DNA of 64,000 bases, taken from assembly GCA_007844125.1 (NCBI GenBank), contig CM017563.1, positions 434,001-498,000 of the forward strand, in the 5' to 3' direction. The position numbers and the translations under genes were made by a program. This document shows, in pieces, positions 41,281 to 53,931 of the stretch (its first letter is position 1; the number at the start of each line of letters is the position of its first letter). Under the pieces are notes generated by a model. The model saw nothing but the letters and a program-made list of their open reading frames with translations. It was not told where the DNA came from and did no database searches. Source of the DNA: Sinonovacula constricta. Its lineage: Eukaryota; Mollusca; Bivalvia; Cardiida; Solecurtidae.

Positions 41281-42066
41281 TCAACATGAGGGGGCAGCCA
41301 AGGTTCTAAACATCACCAGGCCACTGGCCAGCAGACTTGCTTCCACTGGATCTTCTGGGATTTCATCTTTAAATAAGCACACGCCGTATGATTGCAAAGC
41401 TTGATCGGAATCCAAAAGTCTGTTGCCAGTTACGCCGTCTGCATCCACGACATCTGCATCCGTTTCATCAAACTCATTTTCGGCTTCTACTGCAAGAATA
41501 GTGGTATCTTCTGTTTTGCCATCGCGCACGTCAATTGTATTAGCTGGACAAGAATGTGAACGTTCAAATTTCTCTTCAAAATGTTCCATTCTGCCAGCAC
41601 TGTACACATTTTCTCGCCATTGAGTTCATTCTGACACATATCCACCTTTCTTTCCGGTGTCTGGGCAGTTGAAACATCATCATGAAGATAACCAATGTCA
41701 CCTTTTATGTCTGACTCCCTCGAGATGCGCTGCATTTCATCTAGCTTCATTAGATACTCCAAATGTTTAGAGATTGCAACGGTTCCATCCATGTCAGCTG
41801 CGGTTTCTGAATCAATATTCGGTCAATATTCGGTAGGTCGACATCCTTACCCGATTTTAAATTATGTTGTTCCTCCTGTCCGTTAAGTCAATTTCATCCA
41901 TATGGATGTTATTTTTCCCGGTTTTTACCTTATTATCACTTGAAACTCGAGCGGATTGAACTTTCCTTCTGAGGATGAACTTAGCAGCTTCACTTGGCGA
42001 TTTCTCTCTCGCAATTCTTTCCTCCGGGTGATCCGTTCTGCAGGGAATACAGAGTAAATTTCCCAT
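41281..42066 (-). pseudogene. Unknown acidic protein with acylation-type N-terminus; three frame breaks
   Basis: The minus strand opens with MGNLLCIPCRTDHPEERIAR. Gly2 and Cys6/Cys9 fit N-myristoylation plus palmitoylation. The frame then changes three times: a one-base loss near 41884, an 11-bp tandem duplication (ccgaatattga twice, near 41811-41833), and a one-base change at an A run near 41612. Read across these, an uninterrupted hydrophilic protein of about 260 residues emerges (AISKHLEYLMKLDEMQR, DETDADVVDADG, final ASGLVMFRTLAAPSC). I do not recognise the family. Coding-like composition on both sides of each break argues for a recent pseudogene or sequence errors. It could also be the 5' part of a longer transcript. 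Confidence 0.55.
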
Positions 42067-42130
42067 TTAAAAAGCGTGTATCATATGAATAGTTTGAAGA
42101 TAACTGAGCCGTTGTCAAGCAACATCAAAA

Positions 42131-42200
42131 GACGTGACGCCGCATCAAGACGATGTCATGACTTCAAGCTAAAATTACGTCATGACGTTGCGTCATAATA
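42131..42200. promoter_or_regulatory. Cluster of CRE/ATF-like sites upstream of the 42066 ORF
   Basis: Within 70 bp: gacgtgacgc, gatgtcatgac and the dense stretch ttacgtcatgacgttgcgtc ending ataat. It holds TTACGTCA, TGACGT and GCGTCA core motifs on both strands. Located 65-135 bp before the minus-strand ATG, a promoter-proximal position. Binding by bZIP factors is inferred. Confidence 0.5.
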
Positions 42201-42311
42201 TACAAAGATAATTAAATGTCGTAAATTGTTCCCTAGGGAAATGTAGATTTTTTCTTAAAACGCTCACACTCACATTTTACACCCGATTGCCTTTTTCGAG
42301 ACTCAAACAAT

Positions 42312-42314
<3 letters not shown>

Positions 42315-42396
<82 letters not shown>

Positions 42397-42425
42397 CTCT
42401 CCCTCCCTCCCTCCCCCTCTCATTC
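42315..42425. repeat. (TC)n microsatellite
   Basis: About 80 bp of pure CT followed by CCCTC-type interruptions. Confidence 0.95.
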
Positions 42426-42649
42426 TCTCTCTGAAATATGGACTCTCATATAATAAAGTTTATTCTAATCAATCAATTCTTACCAAAGGTAAGCCTTAGA
42501 TCTTTTTCCATTTAAAGCACTGTTTTAATAAAAAGATGGATTATCTACCAGTAGGTGTATGCACTGATGTGCAAGCGACAGACATTGGTCAAGCAGTATA
42601 GGATCTTCCCATAGTTTCTCAGAGCACTTATAGATACAGATAAATAAGA

Positions 42650-43200
42650 AAAGGTCCTATAAAAAATTTCACAGATATTTAAATTTTATCTACTCGCAGA
42701 CCAAGGCAGACAAGGTAAATGTAAATGTGACAAAAAGAGACGAGACATAACACACAAAAAGAAAAACCATCAGTTACCGCCTTGGAACGGTCAGTCGGCA
42801 AAAGGGCCAACTGGGGTGCTTAAACCTGGTTTGTGGAGCGCTCCAACCTCGCACTTCTTGAAGGTTTTTCTATCAAACAAACAGTGTAAATAAAAATATC
42901 CCGTCAAAGTGAAACAACTAACAGTAAGCACCTGCATCGGGAGTTAAAACAGATATAATGAACTTATGTACATACATGATAACTAGTAATAAAACAACAT
43001 ATGTACAGTATGTACAGTAGATAAAAGCCTCGGCAACCAAAAATTTCCAAATGAGAGAGTAGTTTCAAATAAAATGAAGCAGTACAAGCGCTGATATATT
43101 ATAAGAACAATATAATGACGCCATAAATGCCAAAAGTGTCAAAAGTGAAATGTAAAAAATACGGAAGAAATAATAGAATTTTAGAAAATCAACAAAATAA
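42650..43200 (-). mobile_element. Retroelement 3' tail (minus strand)
   Basis: Reverse complement of the repeat found at 5385-5800 and 25790-25985. Directly follows the RT remnant at 43489 on the same strand, which identifies the dispersed tail as this element's 3' end. Confidence 0.7.
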
Positions 43201-43488
43201 AACGTAGTATTGTTTAGAGTTAATACTTGAAAAAAAAACATATCATAAACGCCTAGGATTTATCCGCAGTTTATATATTATTTATGATAAAGATAAAAAA
43301 ATCCCGATGTTATACCTACTGTTCAATCTCGCGTAAAGGGTATAGAGACTGCTCAAGTTGTCCCACCTATATAGGGCACGACTGGAGAGATGAAGAGACA
43401 AGAAATCCAACAGTGACTGTCCAATTATGGCTTTAAGTCACTGTTTTTTTTTATATAGTCTCAACGACCTGTCCGGTCATCGTGTAAT

Positions 43489-44400
43489 TTAAAAACAGTG
43501 CAAGTTCTTGACTGTAAAAGGGTCAATTGCAAGCAATGCAGTACATCGATGGATTCCCGGATTGTAACCGTCTGCAATACAATTTGTGATAAGTTTTGTA
43601 AAGTGGTCAGAAAAGTTATTGAGACCCTTGATCTTCTTTATCTTGTATAAAACATTTCCATAAAATGCAGGATGGCTAATGCCTTTCTGCATAAGTGTTT
43701 TCATACTGCTATTATACTTAGAAGCAATAAAATCATTGCGGTGAAAGAATTTTGAAAACGCCTTTCTTAATTTATGAAAATGAAAGCCTTGCTGTAACAG
43801 TTCAGAAGAAATAAACAGGTTTCTATCATTGAAATCTTCTACTTGAGTACAAACTCGTGCAAACCTTGTAAGTTGTGATATGTAAATACCATAGGAGGTA
43901 GCACGAGGTGAATCACCATCAAGGTATGGATAATTCACAATACTAAAGTTGAAATCATCTCTCTTGTCATAGATTTTAGTAGAGACGTTGTCATTGGAAA
44001 TATTGATCTCAATGTCTAGAAATGCTGCATTTAAATGTCAGTTATTTGCTTTATTAAGGGTAAGTTCTGGAGGGTTAATCAGATGGATCATTTGAGAAAA
44101 AAAAGGATTATCTACAGTTAGAATATCGTCAAGAAAGCGTGACGTTAAATTGAAAGCCTCTATAATGTGGCTTTGGTTTGAAGGGGATAAAGTTAACATG
44201 AAATCACGTTCAAAGAAGTATGAAACAAATCTGCAATTAATGGTGCACAGTTGGTTCCCATAGGGATAACAATTACTTGTCTAAATAAAGTGTCACCGCA
44301 TTTTATGTAAATATTGTCTAATAGAAAACGTTAAGCTTCACAAACATCCGTGCAAGTCCACATAGTAAATTTTCCAACTGATAGATCTGGTTTTCAATCT
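43489..44400 (-). pseudogene. Reverse transcriptase remnant of a retroelement (possibly Penelope-like)
   Basis: Minus-strand motifs in order: a FLLDNIYIKCGDTLF segment, IPMGTNCAPLIADLF (44227-44270), FLDD in place of the usual YxDD (44122-44136), INPPELTLNKAN, AAFLDIEI, KIYDKRDDFNFSIV, and SYGIYISQLTRFARVC within a 149-codon open frame. This order is familiar from metazoan retroelements with 'KRDDFDF' and 'SYGVYISQL' motifs. A frameshift just after IADLF (about 44225), a stop at about 44038 and further breaks upstream show it is dead. The assignment to Penelope-like elements is tentative. Confidence 0.75.
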
Positions 44401-45061
44401 TTCCAAACTCCATTATACCTATTTAAAAAACGGCATACTTTTGATAGTCTATGTTCAGAAACAATCCTTTTTAAAATTAACGACAACTATTAAGGGGAGA
44501 AACCTTGAGAATAAACTGAAATACTCATTTGTCTCCCTTTTGATTAGGCCATAGCTATAATGATGTTGATTTATTGTTGGTGGTAGGCTTATGTTTTTGT
44601 TTTTTCTTTTTGCTTTTGGGTAAATATTAACGCATCTTGACACCGTTGTGAACATTTGAGTTGATTTCTCTCGCTGCTTTGTGTCAGAGCTTCATAGATA
44701 ATATTGCCAGGTTGAAATGGCACTACCAAGAAATGAACCAATAATTGTTAATATGACTTCAGTACCATACCGTTATGTTAAACACATTGTAAAAGACCAA
44801 TATCGACCTGGATTGATTGTGGAAGGACATAACTGAAAACGTTTTGTTTGGACAAAAACAACAACACAAAAACAACAACAACAACAAACAAATAAACATC
44901 ATCCAGAAATGTTTGCATATGATAAACGACATCATTCATGTATTTTTCACTTTTTTTTAATTTTGTGATAATATTGTTAAACACATCGCTACCTCTTTAC
45001 GGTGACTTTGCATGGGTGAGCTCTTCCGATAATTTTCTCGCATACACCGATACCTACTCCT

Positions 45062-45830
45062 GCTTTTAAGCTCATCTGAGCTTATGCTTAGAGTGAGATA
45101 TTGTGATCACCCACCGTCCGACGTCCGGTATTCGGCGTCTTGCGTCAAGCGCCATTCAAAATTCTTTGAACGACTTCTCCTATAAAACCGCTAGTCCAAA
45201 TTCTACCAAAATCCCCAAGATGCTTCAGTAGGCAGTGGGGATGAAGGATTATTGTAAGGAATTTGATCTGTTATCAAACATGGCTACCGAGGGCTTAACA
45301 ATTTTCCATACATGTATATGGTTCTATAGGGAAAAGTCTTTCCAGAGACCACAAAAGCTAGAGCAGTGATATTTGGTACACATGTCCCGTGGGTGGCCCT
45401 GTATCAAGATTGTTGAAATAAATTTTATCTATAACAAATTCTAGCCGCCAGGGGCATGGTCAACTTTCAGATTTGACTATGTATGAAAATTTTGGAACTC
45501 TTCTTGTCAAAACCTACAACAGGTAGAGCCTTTACATTTGGTATAAATGTTCACCAAAAAATGTCCATTTCCAGATATACATGTTGTATAAAGAAAATGG
45601 CCACTCCTCTGGTGGGCATGTTATATATACATGCATATATGATCATTATGAAAAACTTGGGAAATCTTCTTGTCAGAAACTGAGCTAGAGCTATGATATT
45701 TACCTTTAGTATACGTTTTCTTCGATGGTTCTCTATCAAGTATTTTCAAGGAATTTTGATCTGTCAAAAACAACGCGGCAGCCAGGGGCTTGACGATATA
45801 ATATATATGACCCTGAAGTATAAAATGAAA
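45062..45830 (+). repeat. Dispersed mollusc-type repeat with reiterated internal blocks
   Basis: Starts near 'gtgatcacccaccgtccgac' and repeats a block of about 220 bp containing 'agagc' plus 'tgatatttggta' or 'gatatttaccttta', and 'cttcttgtcaaaa' or 'cttcttgtcagaa'. I recognise the style from bivalve genomes but not the exact family. Confidence 0.5.
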
Positions 45831-46169
45831 CTGATTGTCTAAATATTGTTTGTGTATACATATTTCAATAAAATCTGGCCTATTTAAACATTGCTGCTAT
45901 TTTTTTCTAAATGTCTAGGTGTGTTAAGCGTAATCAGCACTAACAAGAAAAACAACATTATCAAAACCTTATATCATATTGCCTTTTGCTGTATCAATGA
46001 CACCAGCAAAGTATGTTTCTTCAACATAAAACTACTGCCTTTAATTTGCAAAAAACGGGCTAATCACAATCTTTGCCAACAGTCATTAACCCATACATTG
46101 ATAGCAACAAATTGATCAGTCTTTGTAAACAGATCCATATCAATCAGATCCAGACAGAGGCTGTCGGAT

Positions 46170-46297
46170 CAGACACTACACTGTTTGTTGTATCTGACCA
46201 GAAAATACACCGTTTGTTGTATCTGACCGGACACTACACTGTTTGTTGTATCTGACCAGACACTTCACTGTTTGTTGTATCTGACCAGAAACTACAC
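46170..46297. repeat. 29-bp minisatellite, about 4.4 copies
   Basis: Unit gacactacactgtttgttgt followed by atctgacca. Confidence 0.85.
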
Positions 46298-46498
46298 TTT
46301 TTGGGTGGAGATGGGGGGTGTTAGGAGGGGGTGCGCTGCGCGGTAACCATGTCCAGCTGCCGGACTACATCTTGTACATTTCGCCCATCACTATCATAAG
46401 AAAACAAAAGTACCTTTAAAATGTCAAACAACTGATAAAACTCGCTATTACCATTTCTGTATTAGTTGGTGCTGGTGAGATGTACATAAGTGACCTAT

Positions 46499-46883
46499 GC
46501 AGGCGCGTATCTGAACGTGCGCACCTTACGCACGTGCGTAACCTCCATCCGAAAAATCAAAAATAAAAAGTACCAAAAACACTAAGTAAGTCGATGCCTA
46601 CTACGGGTTAGGCATGATATATTTTATTTCCGCAGTATCTACATCAGATGTCTTAAAGTTGTATTTTCATTCAATACAAAGCAAACCAACGAATTTTCTT
46701 TTTTATTACCTTTTCGGGACGAAAAAGGCCCCAAAATGGACCTAATCCAATATAGAAGGAAAACACATAGTCCGCGGATGTGGTTGAGTGTGTCACGCCG
46801 CTCAAAATCCTTCCCCCCCCCCCCCCCCGAACCCTACTAGTAATTGTGCGTAACTTCAGAAAACGGCCCAGATACGCTCCTTG
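46499..46883. mobile_element. MITE-like element with 15-bp inverted termini
   Basis: Left end gcaggcgcgtatctg, right end cagatacgctccttg, near-inverse of each other. 'gtgcgtaac' strings lie next to both ends. No coding capacity; a C15-type homopolymer lies inside. Related heads occur at 47938-48060 and 52932-53060 ('ggcgcg-ctg-aagcagaatacg'). Confidence 0.5.
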
Positions 46884-47937
46884 TATTGATTTTGTTTAAT
46901 ATTTAGAGTTATAGTTTCGCACCTTTTAAAGTAGTAGGCTGCCACAATATAGCATAATTGTAACCCGGTCGTAATAAACTAGTTTTAGTACCAAAATCAA
47001 ATTTTAACGTTTTTAGTTTTAAAATCAATAATAAAAAAATTCGTTATTAAACAGCATATCTTATGTCACCAAAGTATTACACAATCTACAATAAAAACCT
47101 CCACTTCGAACAGGTTAAACGCCTTTACATGATATATACCATCTTGTGATCAAAGTGGTATTCAAACATCCTGACAAATACTGCTATTCTGCTGTTCTAA
47201 ACCGAAACTAATATGATTCCTCTTAGATTAACTTCATACTGTCATAGACATAATTTAATTCAGAATAAATTGAACAATGCATCAGTATATATTACATATG
47301 AACATTAATAAATTCTTTGTATCGAAAAACAACAAAAACAAACAACAATAACAAACTGTTAAACCGTTTATTCGGACCTGTACAAACGGCTATCCATGAT
47401 ACGCATGTATATATGCAAAGACATTATTCGTCCTATTGTTTTCGTTTCCGGCCTTATGGAGTCATATGACACCACTAGCACATCTGTGTCATGATATTTG
47501 TTTTGTCACATGACATGTCTAAATAACCCTGTGTTCGCATTGCTATCGTGAAACAATGTATTTTTAATGTACGAAAGTTGTTTTAAAATAGAATATAATC
47601 CCCCGCGCGAGAATCTGCGTCGTTGTTTTACACTTTGGACTATTCAACTCGAAGGTACTTGTTCTTGCTGGTTCTCTGCCCAGAGTTTCCTTTGTTTTCG
47701 AGTATTTTAAAATTACTGGGTGGTGCTTTGTCGTCTGAAGGCCAAGTGGGTCACATCTTGAGATGGCAAAAGCACTTAGCACGTGGTGTGCTTGATACTT
47801 GACTCGCACACAAGTGGTCTTAAAACAACTAAGCACTTAGCACGTATCAAGGTTTCTTCCATAAAAGTCAGAAAGGTGAAACCACGCCAAGTGGTAGTAT
47901 AATTAAACTAAAACAGCACATTGTACTTTACCAATTA

Positions 47938-48060
47938 GCTAGGCGCGGACCTGCCAGAAGCAGAATACGCAGTTGCGGACAAGAACGAAACATAAACTAT
48001 TAAATCTGTAATAAAAGCCTGACTCTAGTAGGGGTACGGTGTACATTAAATTATGGAAGG
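47938..48060 (+). repeat. Dispersed repeat related to 52932-53060
   Basis: Shares 'aggcgcg', 'agcagaatacg', an 'aataaaa' block and 'ggtgtaca/ggtgtata' with 52932-53060 in the same order. Confidence 0.45.
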
Positions 48061-48382
48061 GGATATCCGCCAATATTCTAATTACAATTTCTTACATTCA
48101 ATACACGGACTTGTCACTTCAAATGTCAATTTGTAAATTGAAACACAGCGCATGCTAAATACCGTTATCTAATTCCATCATAACTTTTATATATCACATG
48201 AAAGTGTTCACATTTCAACATTACATTTGAACAACTGCGCATTTCCCGCATATACAATTTACAAGTTACAAATCGCGTAGCGAAAATCACGAAAACATTT
48301 TATATTTCTATCATCTAATTTACAAGTAACTAATCTAGAGGCGCAAATCTCTAATGTAAAATGTACACTGCATAACACGGGA

Positions 48383-48446
48383 ATGTCCATCTATAAAGAG
48401 GACGTAGGACGTGAACTGGCCCGCGTTCGTGTGTACTTTCCAAGTT
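48383..48446 (+). CDS. Candidate first exon, unknown
   Basis: ATG followed by MSIYKEDVGRELARVRVYFP and a consensus gtgagt donor. No partner exon recognised. It could be chance. Confidence 0.2.
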
Positions 48447-48854
48447 GTGAGTTTCTTACCGACAGAATCAGACCCATGTATTATTTATGTGTGCTATGCA
48501 ATTTTAGGGATATTATTCTGTACATAAATGGTGATCATGATATGACTACGTATATATGTGTGTGATTTTTAGATCAAGTGATAAGTCAGTGTTTGTGGAA
48601 CATTAAGAACAATGCGTGATATATGTACTTATAATCATCCGTGACATGTACTGTAGACTTGCACCAATAAAAGTCGGTCCATATTTACACGTCTCCACTT
48701 TTTCTCCTCAAACTGTATGGATCGGTTGAAATGTTGTTCGTATATTTTTATCTCCCAGGTGTGACAGCCCCAACTCTCCAACCCCTTTCATCCTCCATGT
48801 ACGTCCCACCCTCTTTCATTTAACTGCATATCCTGATTTAACCGAAGTGATCCG

Positions 48855-48960
48855 AGCTGGCAAAATTCCGTTACCGGTACACAGTATTGAGTTCGAACCC
48901 AATACCTCCACCGTAATCAGGTGCGCTACCACCTGATCTACCTGAGCAGGTAGCTTCTAA
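48855..48960 (-). mobile_element. tRNA-like SINE head, minus strand
   Basis: Minus strand 'agatcaggtggtagcgcacc' (A-box-like) and 'ttgggttcgaactcaata' (B box with TTCGA). The anticodon arm does not fold cleanly, so this is a SINE rather than a tRNA gene. Confidence 0.55.
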
Positions 48961-49059
48961 CCTTCCTTATTTTTAGCCAGGCATCAACTGGACAGAACCA
49001 ATAATACCTAGCCTGTTCCTGCTCCACAGGGTTCTCTGAATAACCCCTTCTGACGCCAC

Positions 49060-49150
49060 TAAAACAAAAGCTGGAAAAATCTCATTACCGAGGGCGGGGT
49101 CGAACCTAAGACCTTCTGCTCTTGAACAACTGAGCTACATGGGCACCTGA
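49060..49150 (-). mobile_element. tRNA-like SINE head, minus strand
   Basis: Minus strand 'atgtagctcagttgttcaag' (A box) and 'taggttcgaccccg' (B box), about 130 bp from the previous head. Confidence 0.55.
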
Positions 49151-49164
49151 CTCTGGGGAAAGCA

Positions 49165-50041
49165 TACTCACTACATCATGTACCCCAGTTGACGTAGTTC
49201 AATTCCAATGCATTGTAAACAAATCCGAATGCGAATGAGATAGTAATGAGATAATTTGTTCATCTGGAAACGTCCGATACGTATATTAAACGGGCTTGAA
49301 TGTAGTTTTAAGAAATCAAAGACCTATATTGTAAAATTACTTGCATAATTTTAATATATACACTAATTACTACTTTTGACACAAGATAACGCGTTTAATT
49401 TGACGCCAAATGACGTTGCCTGTTTTATATTGTATCTCCTTTGACGAATCGTTTATGATTATGTTCTATTTTTAACTTATGATAGTCCGTTCTATTTTTG
49501 GCTTAGTGACGTCTATATGTATGTGGTACCGCCACCTAGCGTCTGAATTCCTAACTTGTACACTAGTAATTTGTGACATAAAAATTGTGACATAGAGATT
49601 TGTAACTTGTAAATTGTAAGCGAACATAAGATTTGTATCTTGATAATTGTGACTTGAGATTTGTAATTTCCAAATTGTTTACGAGAAATGTCGATTAGAT
49701 ACATGTAAAAACGAACGTGTTTGTGCAAAAAATAGCAAATTTAAGCATATGCATTGTTGCAATTTGCAAATTAGAAATTAAATATCGGCGGATATCTCTT
49801 CCATATTTAATGCGATAATCAGACAATGGTTGCATGTGCATGAGTAGCTTCTCGGTTGGAAATAAAGAACATAACATTTTACTTAAACTCTATTTTGATA
49901 GTGAAACCTCAACAGAATCTACCAAGTACGATCTAGAAAAACAAAGTTTTCCTGGGGTATTCCCCCAGATACCTCCACAACGGTCATGCGAATACATTAT
50001 ATCATGCTTAGACAGTCCGTGGTATTAACAAACAAATGCAG

Positions 50042-50072
<31 letters not shown>

Positions 50073-51020
50073 CACACACACACACACACGCACGCACGCA
50101 CGCGCGCGCACACTTACACGTACACACACACGCGCGCGCCCCCACACACTCGCGTGCGCGCTCTTATTGGTCGGATTCCAGGAAATGGATTTTTGAAGGC
50201 GCTGTCGTCGACTAATCAGCACAAGAGAAACACAATCAATTATAGATGAACAGGCTACCATGTTTGGCTGTTTTTATAATAAAACATGCGTATAACACAC
50301 CAATACGTACTTTTTATAAAAAAAAAAAAAAAAAAGAAAAAGAAAAAATGTCAAATGGAGGTGTCTGTGTAATATTCTAAAATTTGTTTTGTTATTGCCT
50401 GATTCTATGTTTGCTGAAGTCGCGTTGATATTCTTGCAACAGCATGCTGGCTGTTACCCTCAGATAGTACGGTCATTGTAAAAACGAGCTATGTATCTTC
50501 ATGCAATAAACACCATTCACTTAACAAACAGCTGTAAATTCCTGTCATTGCAGGCTTTTGGTAATTGTCTGCTACATTGGTATTTTTTAAATTGTAAGCT
50601 GCAATAATACTGCCCCAACAGCTGCGACAATTACTGTGTTCGTTAAACACTCAGGAAAAATATTTGGTCAGCAACAGAAAGCAGACAATTGCGGGATTAC
50701 ACAAAAAGCAAAGATACATTTAACGCGTAAAATGCACATTTTTAGGGAAAAAATATATACTTTCTGTTGTTGAATCATTATGAAATCAACTACTGAATTA
50801 CTTTTATGCAGTTTTGCTTTCAAAACGCTCAAAGTCCAATTTAATAAAGACAAAATATATTGCCATGCTCGGTTTTAGTACAATTATTGACAGGTAGCTT
50901 TTGAACTTCGATTTTTAATGCATTTTAAAAGAATAAATGTAATTACATAGCCTTTAATGTACAGTAACATGGCTACTTTTGGCTGCCATAAGAGTTTATG
51001 AAAAATATATACCACATTGT
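49165..51020. other. No supported gene
   Basis: AT-rich sequence with a mixed CA/CG microsatellite at 50040-50160 and an A-run near 50321. The open frames here match nothing I know. Confidence 0.45.
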
Positions 51021-51027
51021 AGAGACC

Positions 51028-51318
51028 TTAAAGGTGATCATCTTGACATTTTGAACCAAATATATTGCCATTAAACACTTAATAAACTATTGTTACCTGA
51101 ACCGATTGTTCTTATTCATAGATTTGATAAGAATGAGCATTTTAAGCGTTGATTAACGAGTTTTACTGCCCCAAAATTGAGATACAGTTGAAAATCGCCA
51201 AAGCTTAGACTAATGTTCGGTGTTTTAATACAGATATTATGCACAAACAGAGGTCAGATATTGTTACATATATTAGATAAAGGCAAACTGTCTGATACCA
51301 CCTTCAAACATTACTGAC
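51028..51318. mobile_element. Short TIR element (family 'GACAGTTT'), about 290 bp
   Basis: Left end 'ccttaaaggtgatcatcttg' and right end 'caaactgtctgataccacct' are inverted relatives of the termini at 674-1154 and 54700. The interior is unlike the larger copies. Confidence 0.5.
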
Positions 51319-52439
51319 GGAGTTTGGGTTTTCCGCCAGCGAAAAATAACTAGGAGTGTGTGGTTTGTCCGTCTATGAAAATTTAGGGGAGGGATTCTGT
51401 TCGCCTTTGTTGAAATGACCGAAAGGGATTTTGTCCGTGAGGGATTTGTCCGTCCGTCCGTCTGCCCGCCCCTCCCCCTCTAAAACATCCTGAATTCGGG
51501 CCTGGTATACTTATGTTTAAATAAGGACGGTTTTCAACACTACCAATATTATAAGACAGAACAAATCATACAGGAATATGACGCATAACACCACAGACCC
51601 GCACTTGACACATTTTTAATTGTTTGTATCCCTACCGACTAATTAATGTTGTGTTATGACTAACGTGAAAAATGACGTACCGTATCTCGGTATTTTAAGT
51701 TCAGAGATATACTAATTTGCTGAGTATTAAACATTAAAATTGACAACCTCCATGATCAATGAGAGACATTAATGGATAGTATCTCCTTAATAATCCCTCA
51801 ATACAAGTAAGTCCTTACATTTGTTTTACACGGTTTTTATGCTTGTGCTCTTTGGAGTTAATGTTGACTTTTCTGCCTTTCTTGTGATACCCGGGTTAAC
51901 CATCACCAACAAACACTTCCATTTTCGTTTTTAAATAACAAAACTCTATAAATATTTAACTGGATTTTAAGCTTATATTTATGGAAAAGTAAGAAATTTC
52001 ACATTATTTTGATTGTAATATCTATAAAAGTACATGCAAAAAAGTCCAATAATTCCAACTAAACTACCTACTTATTGGAATAACTCGGTTATTAACCAAC
52101 AAGGGAGACAATGTCCATTTTACCAATGTACCCCAAGGGATTCTCCCAACCATGGGACAACTTCATCTTCTGCAGGACTGCATATTCGCATGTAATGTAG
52201 TGATATGAGGAAATATTTTAGTTAATTGGTAATTGTTGTTCAATTAAGCGTTTTTTTTAATAAAACAGTAAAAACACTAAATTATTTTAAAAAAATAATC
52301 TAAAATCGAACGGTCAATGTTAAGGCGCAGTGAATCAGACGATTCGCACCTTATATTTATTTAAAGTATTGCGCCCCTATCGGACTCATTAAGAATATAT
52401 GATGTATATCCATGCATTCGAAGTTTGGATGTATGCTAC

Positions 52440-52722
52440 ATGTTTGAGCTCATGTGGTAGAGCGTCGGCTTGTGGATCGGGAGGTCGTGGGTTCAAACCC
52501 CGGCCGGCTCAAACCAAAGACTTTAAAATTGGTAGTAGTGGCTTCCCTCCTAACGCTCGGGGCAAAGGGGGCAGCATTACGCCTGACTCGTCGGTACAGT
52601 ATAATGGACCGGCCGGGTTAAGTCCCTGGGCACCTCTTCAGTGCCCCTGTGCTATAATGATAGAAATGTCGCTGCACAGTATCGGCAAAAATGCTGGCTA
52701 ATCCCACCCCATCCCTCACATG
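52440..52722 (+). mobile_element. tRNA-derived SINE (family 1), plus copy
   Basis: Head 'tgagctcatgtggtagagcg' and 'gtgggttcaaaccccgg'; body 'cctcctaacgctcgggg', 'attacgcctgactcgtcgg', 'gtgcccctgtgctataatg'. Inverted relative to 36905-37181. An apparent 100-codon ORF across it is not a gene. Confidence 0.8.
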
Positions 52723-53424
52723 TTTGAGCTTAAAACGGCTACAGTTGTTGAAAACGGCTGGGAAAATTTGGTTGAAAATTTGACTTCAAAAGACCAGCCA
52801 GTTAAGACATTAGCTAATTATCTAGTTATCAGATGTAATAATGTAATAATGTAATAAGATTACATGATTTGGTTAATAAATTAAATTTTCGACCAACTAT
52901 GACCAAGTTGCTTTAAGCTTAGCGCCTGACTCGGTTACCAGGCGCGTAGCTGCCTGTAAGCAGAATACGTAGCTGCGTGCGCATTGTCTTGAAGAATAAA
53001 ACGATTATATCGGCAATAAAAATCTTTCCTTTATATGGGTTCGGTGTATATTTATTATGATCATCTAGTACCTCAAATTGCACCATGGAAATATATTTAA
53101 AAATGTCAAATCGAATTACTTACTTCCCTCAGCGAATGGTACAAGTTTTATTTTGATACTTAAACACATGGATTCCTTAATGAAAATTAAGATACTGTCT
53201 CCACTTGTTACTATTTGATGGTATTCCTAAACACTGAATTGTAAATAACTGTGGTGTTCTTAGTGTATTGTCCAATATTTTATTTTAATTTTATTATCAC
53301 TATAACAGCACAAATAAACTTCATACACATGCGCTCTTACATATAACAACATTTATTCTAAAGTTTCTGCTGTACAGTGAAGAAGCGACTCCTTTATACA
53401 GGTTAGTTAACATTTGGTATGTTA

Positions 53425-53657
<233 letters not shown>

Positions 53658-53697
53658 TCTCCCCCCACCCCCTGTTTCCAATCCCTCTACCGCCCTT

Positions 53698-53931
53698 TCA
53701 AACATATGTCCCAGTCAATATGATGCCAATAATCATAAACACCAACGGAAATCCAATTAAAAACGCCAATTTGATGTTGTCTCCACGTTTCGATGGCATG
53801 CCTGTGGTTCGTTCAACTACCCTTGGTGCAGTCTGTTTAACTTGGAACCCATGATTAGCCCCCATGTGGCCAATGGTCTGCTCAATTTGGTCCTTGTCTT
53901 CGGCACTAAACGTGGGATTGTTGTAGTCAGC
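53698..53931 (-). CDS. Membrane protein, terminal exon
   Basis: Acceptor gatttgcag at 53932; stop TGA at 53698-53700. Clear hydrophobic span of about 20 residues near the C-terminus preceded by Lys/Arg. Good coding character. Confidence 0.7.
   Translation of the reverse strand, partial: ADYNNPTFSAEDKDQIEQTIGHMGANHGFQVKQTAPRVVERTTGMPSKRGDNIKLAFLIGFPLVFMIIGIILTGTYV

Noticed and set aside
52399..52701. 100-codon ORF with SCGRASACGSGGRG
   Set aside because: Lies entirely across a tRNA-derived SINE.
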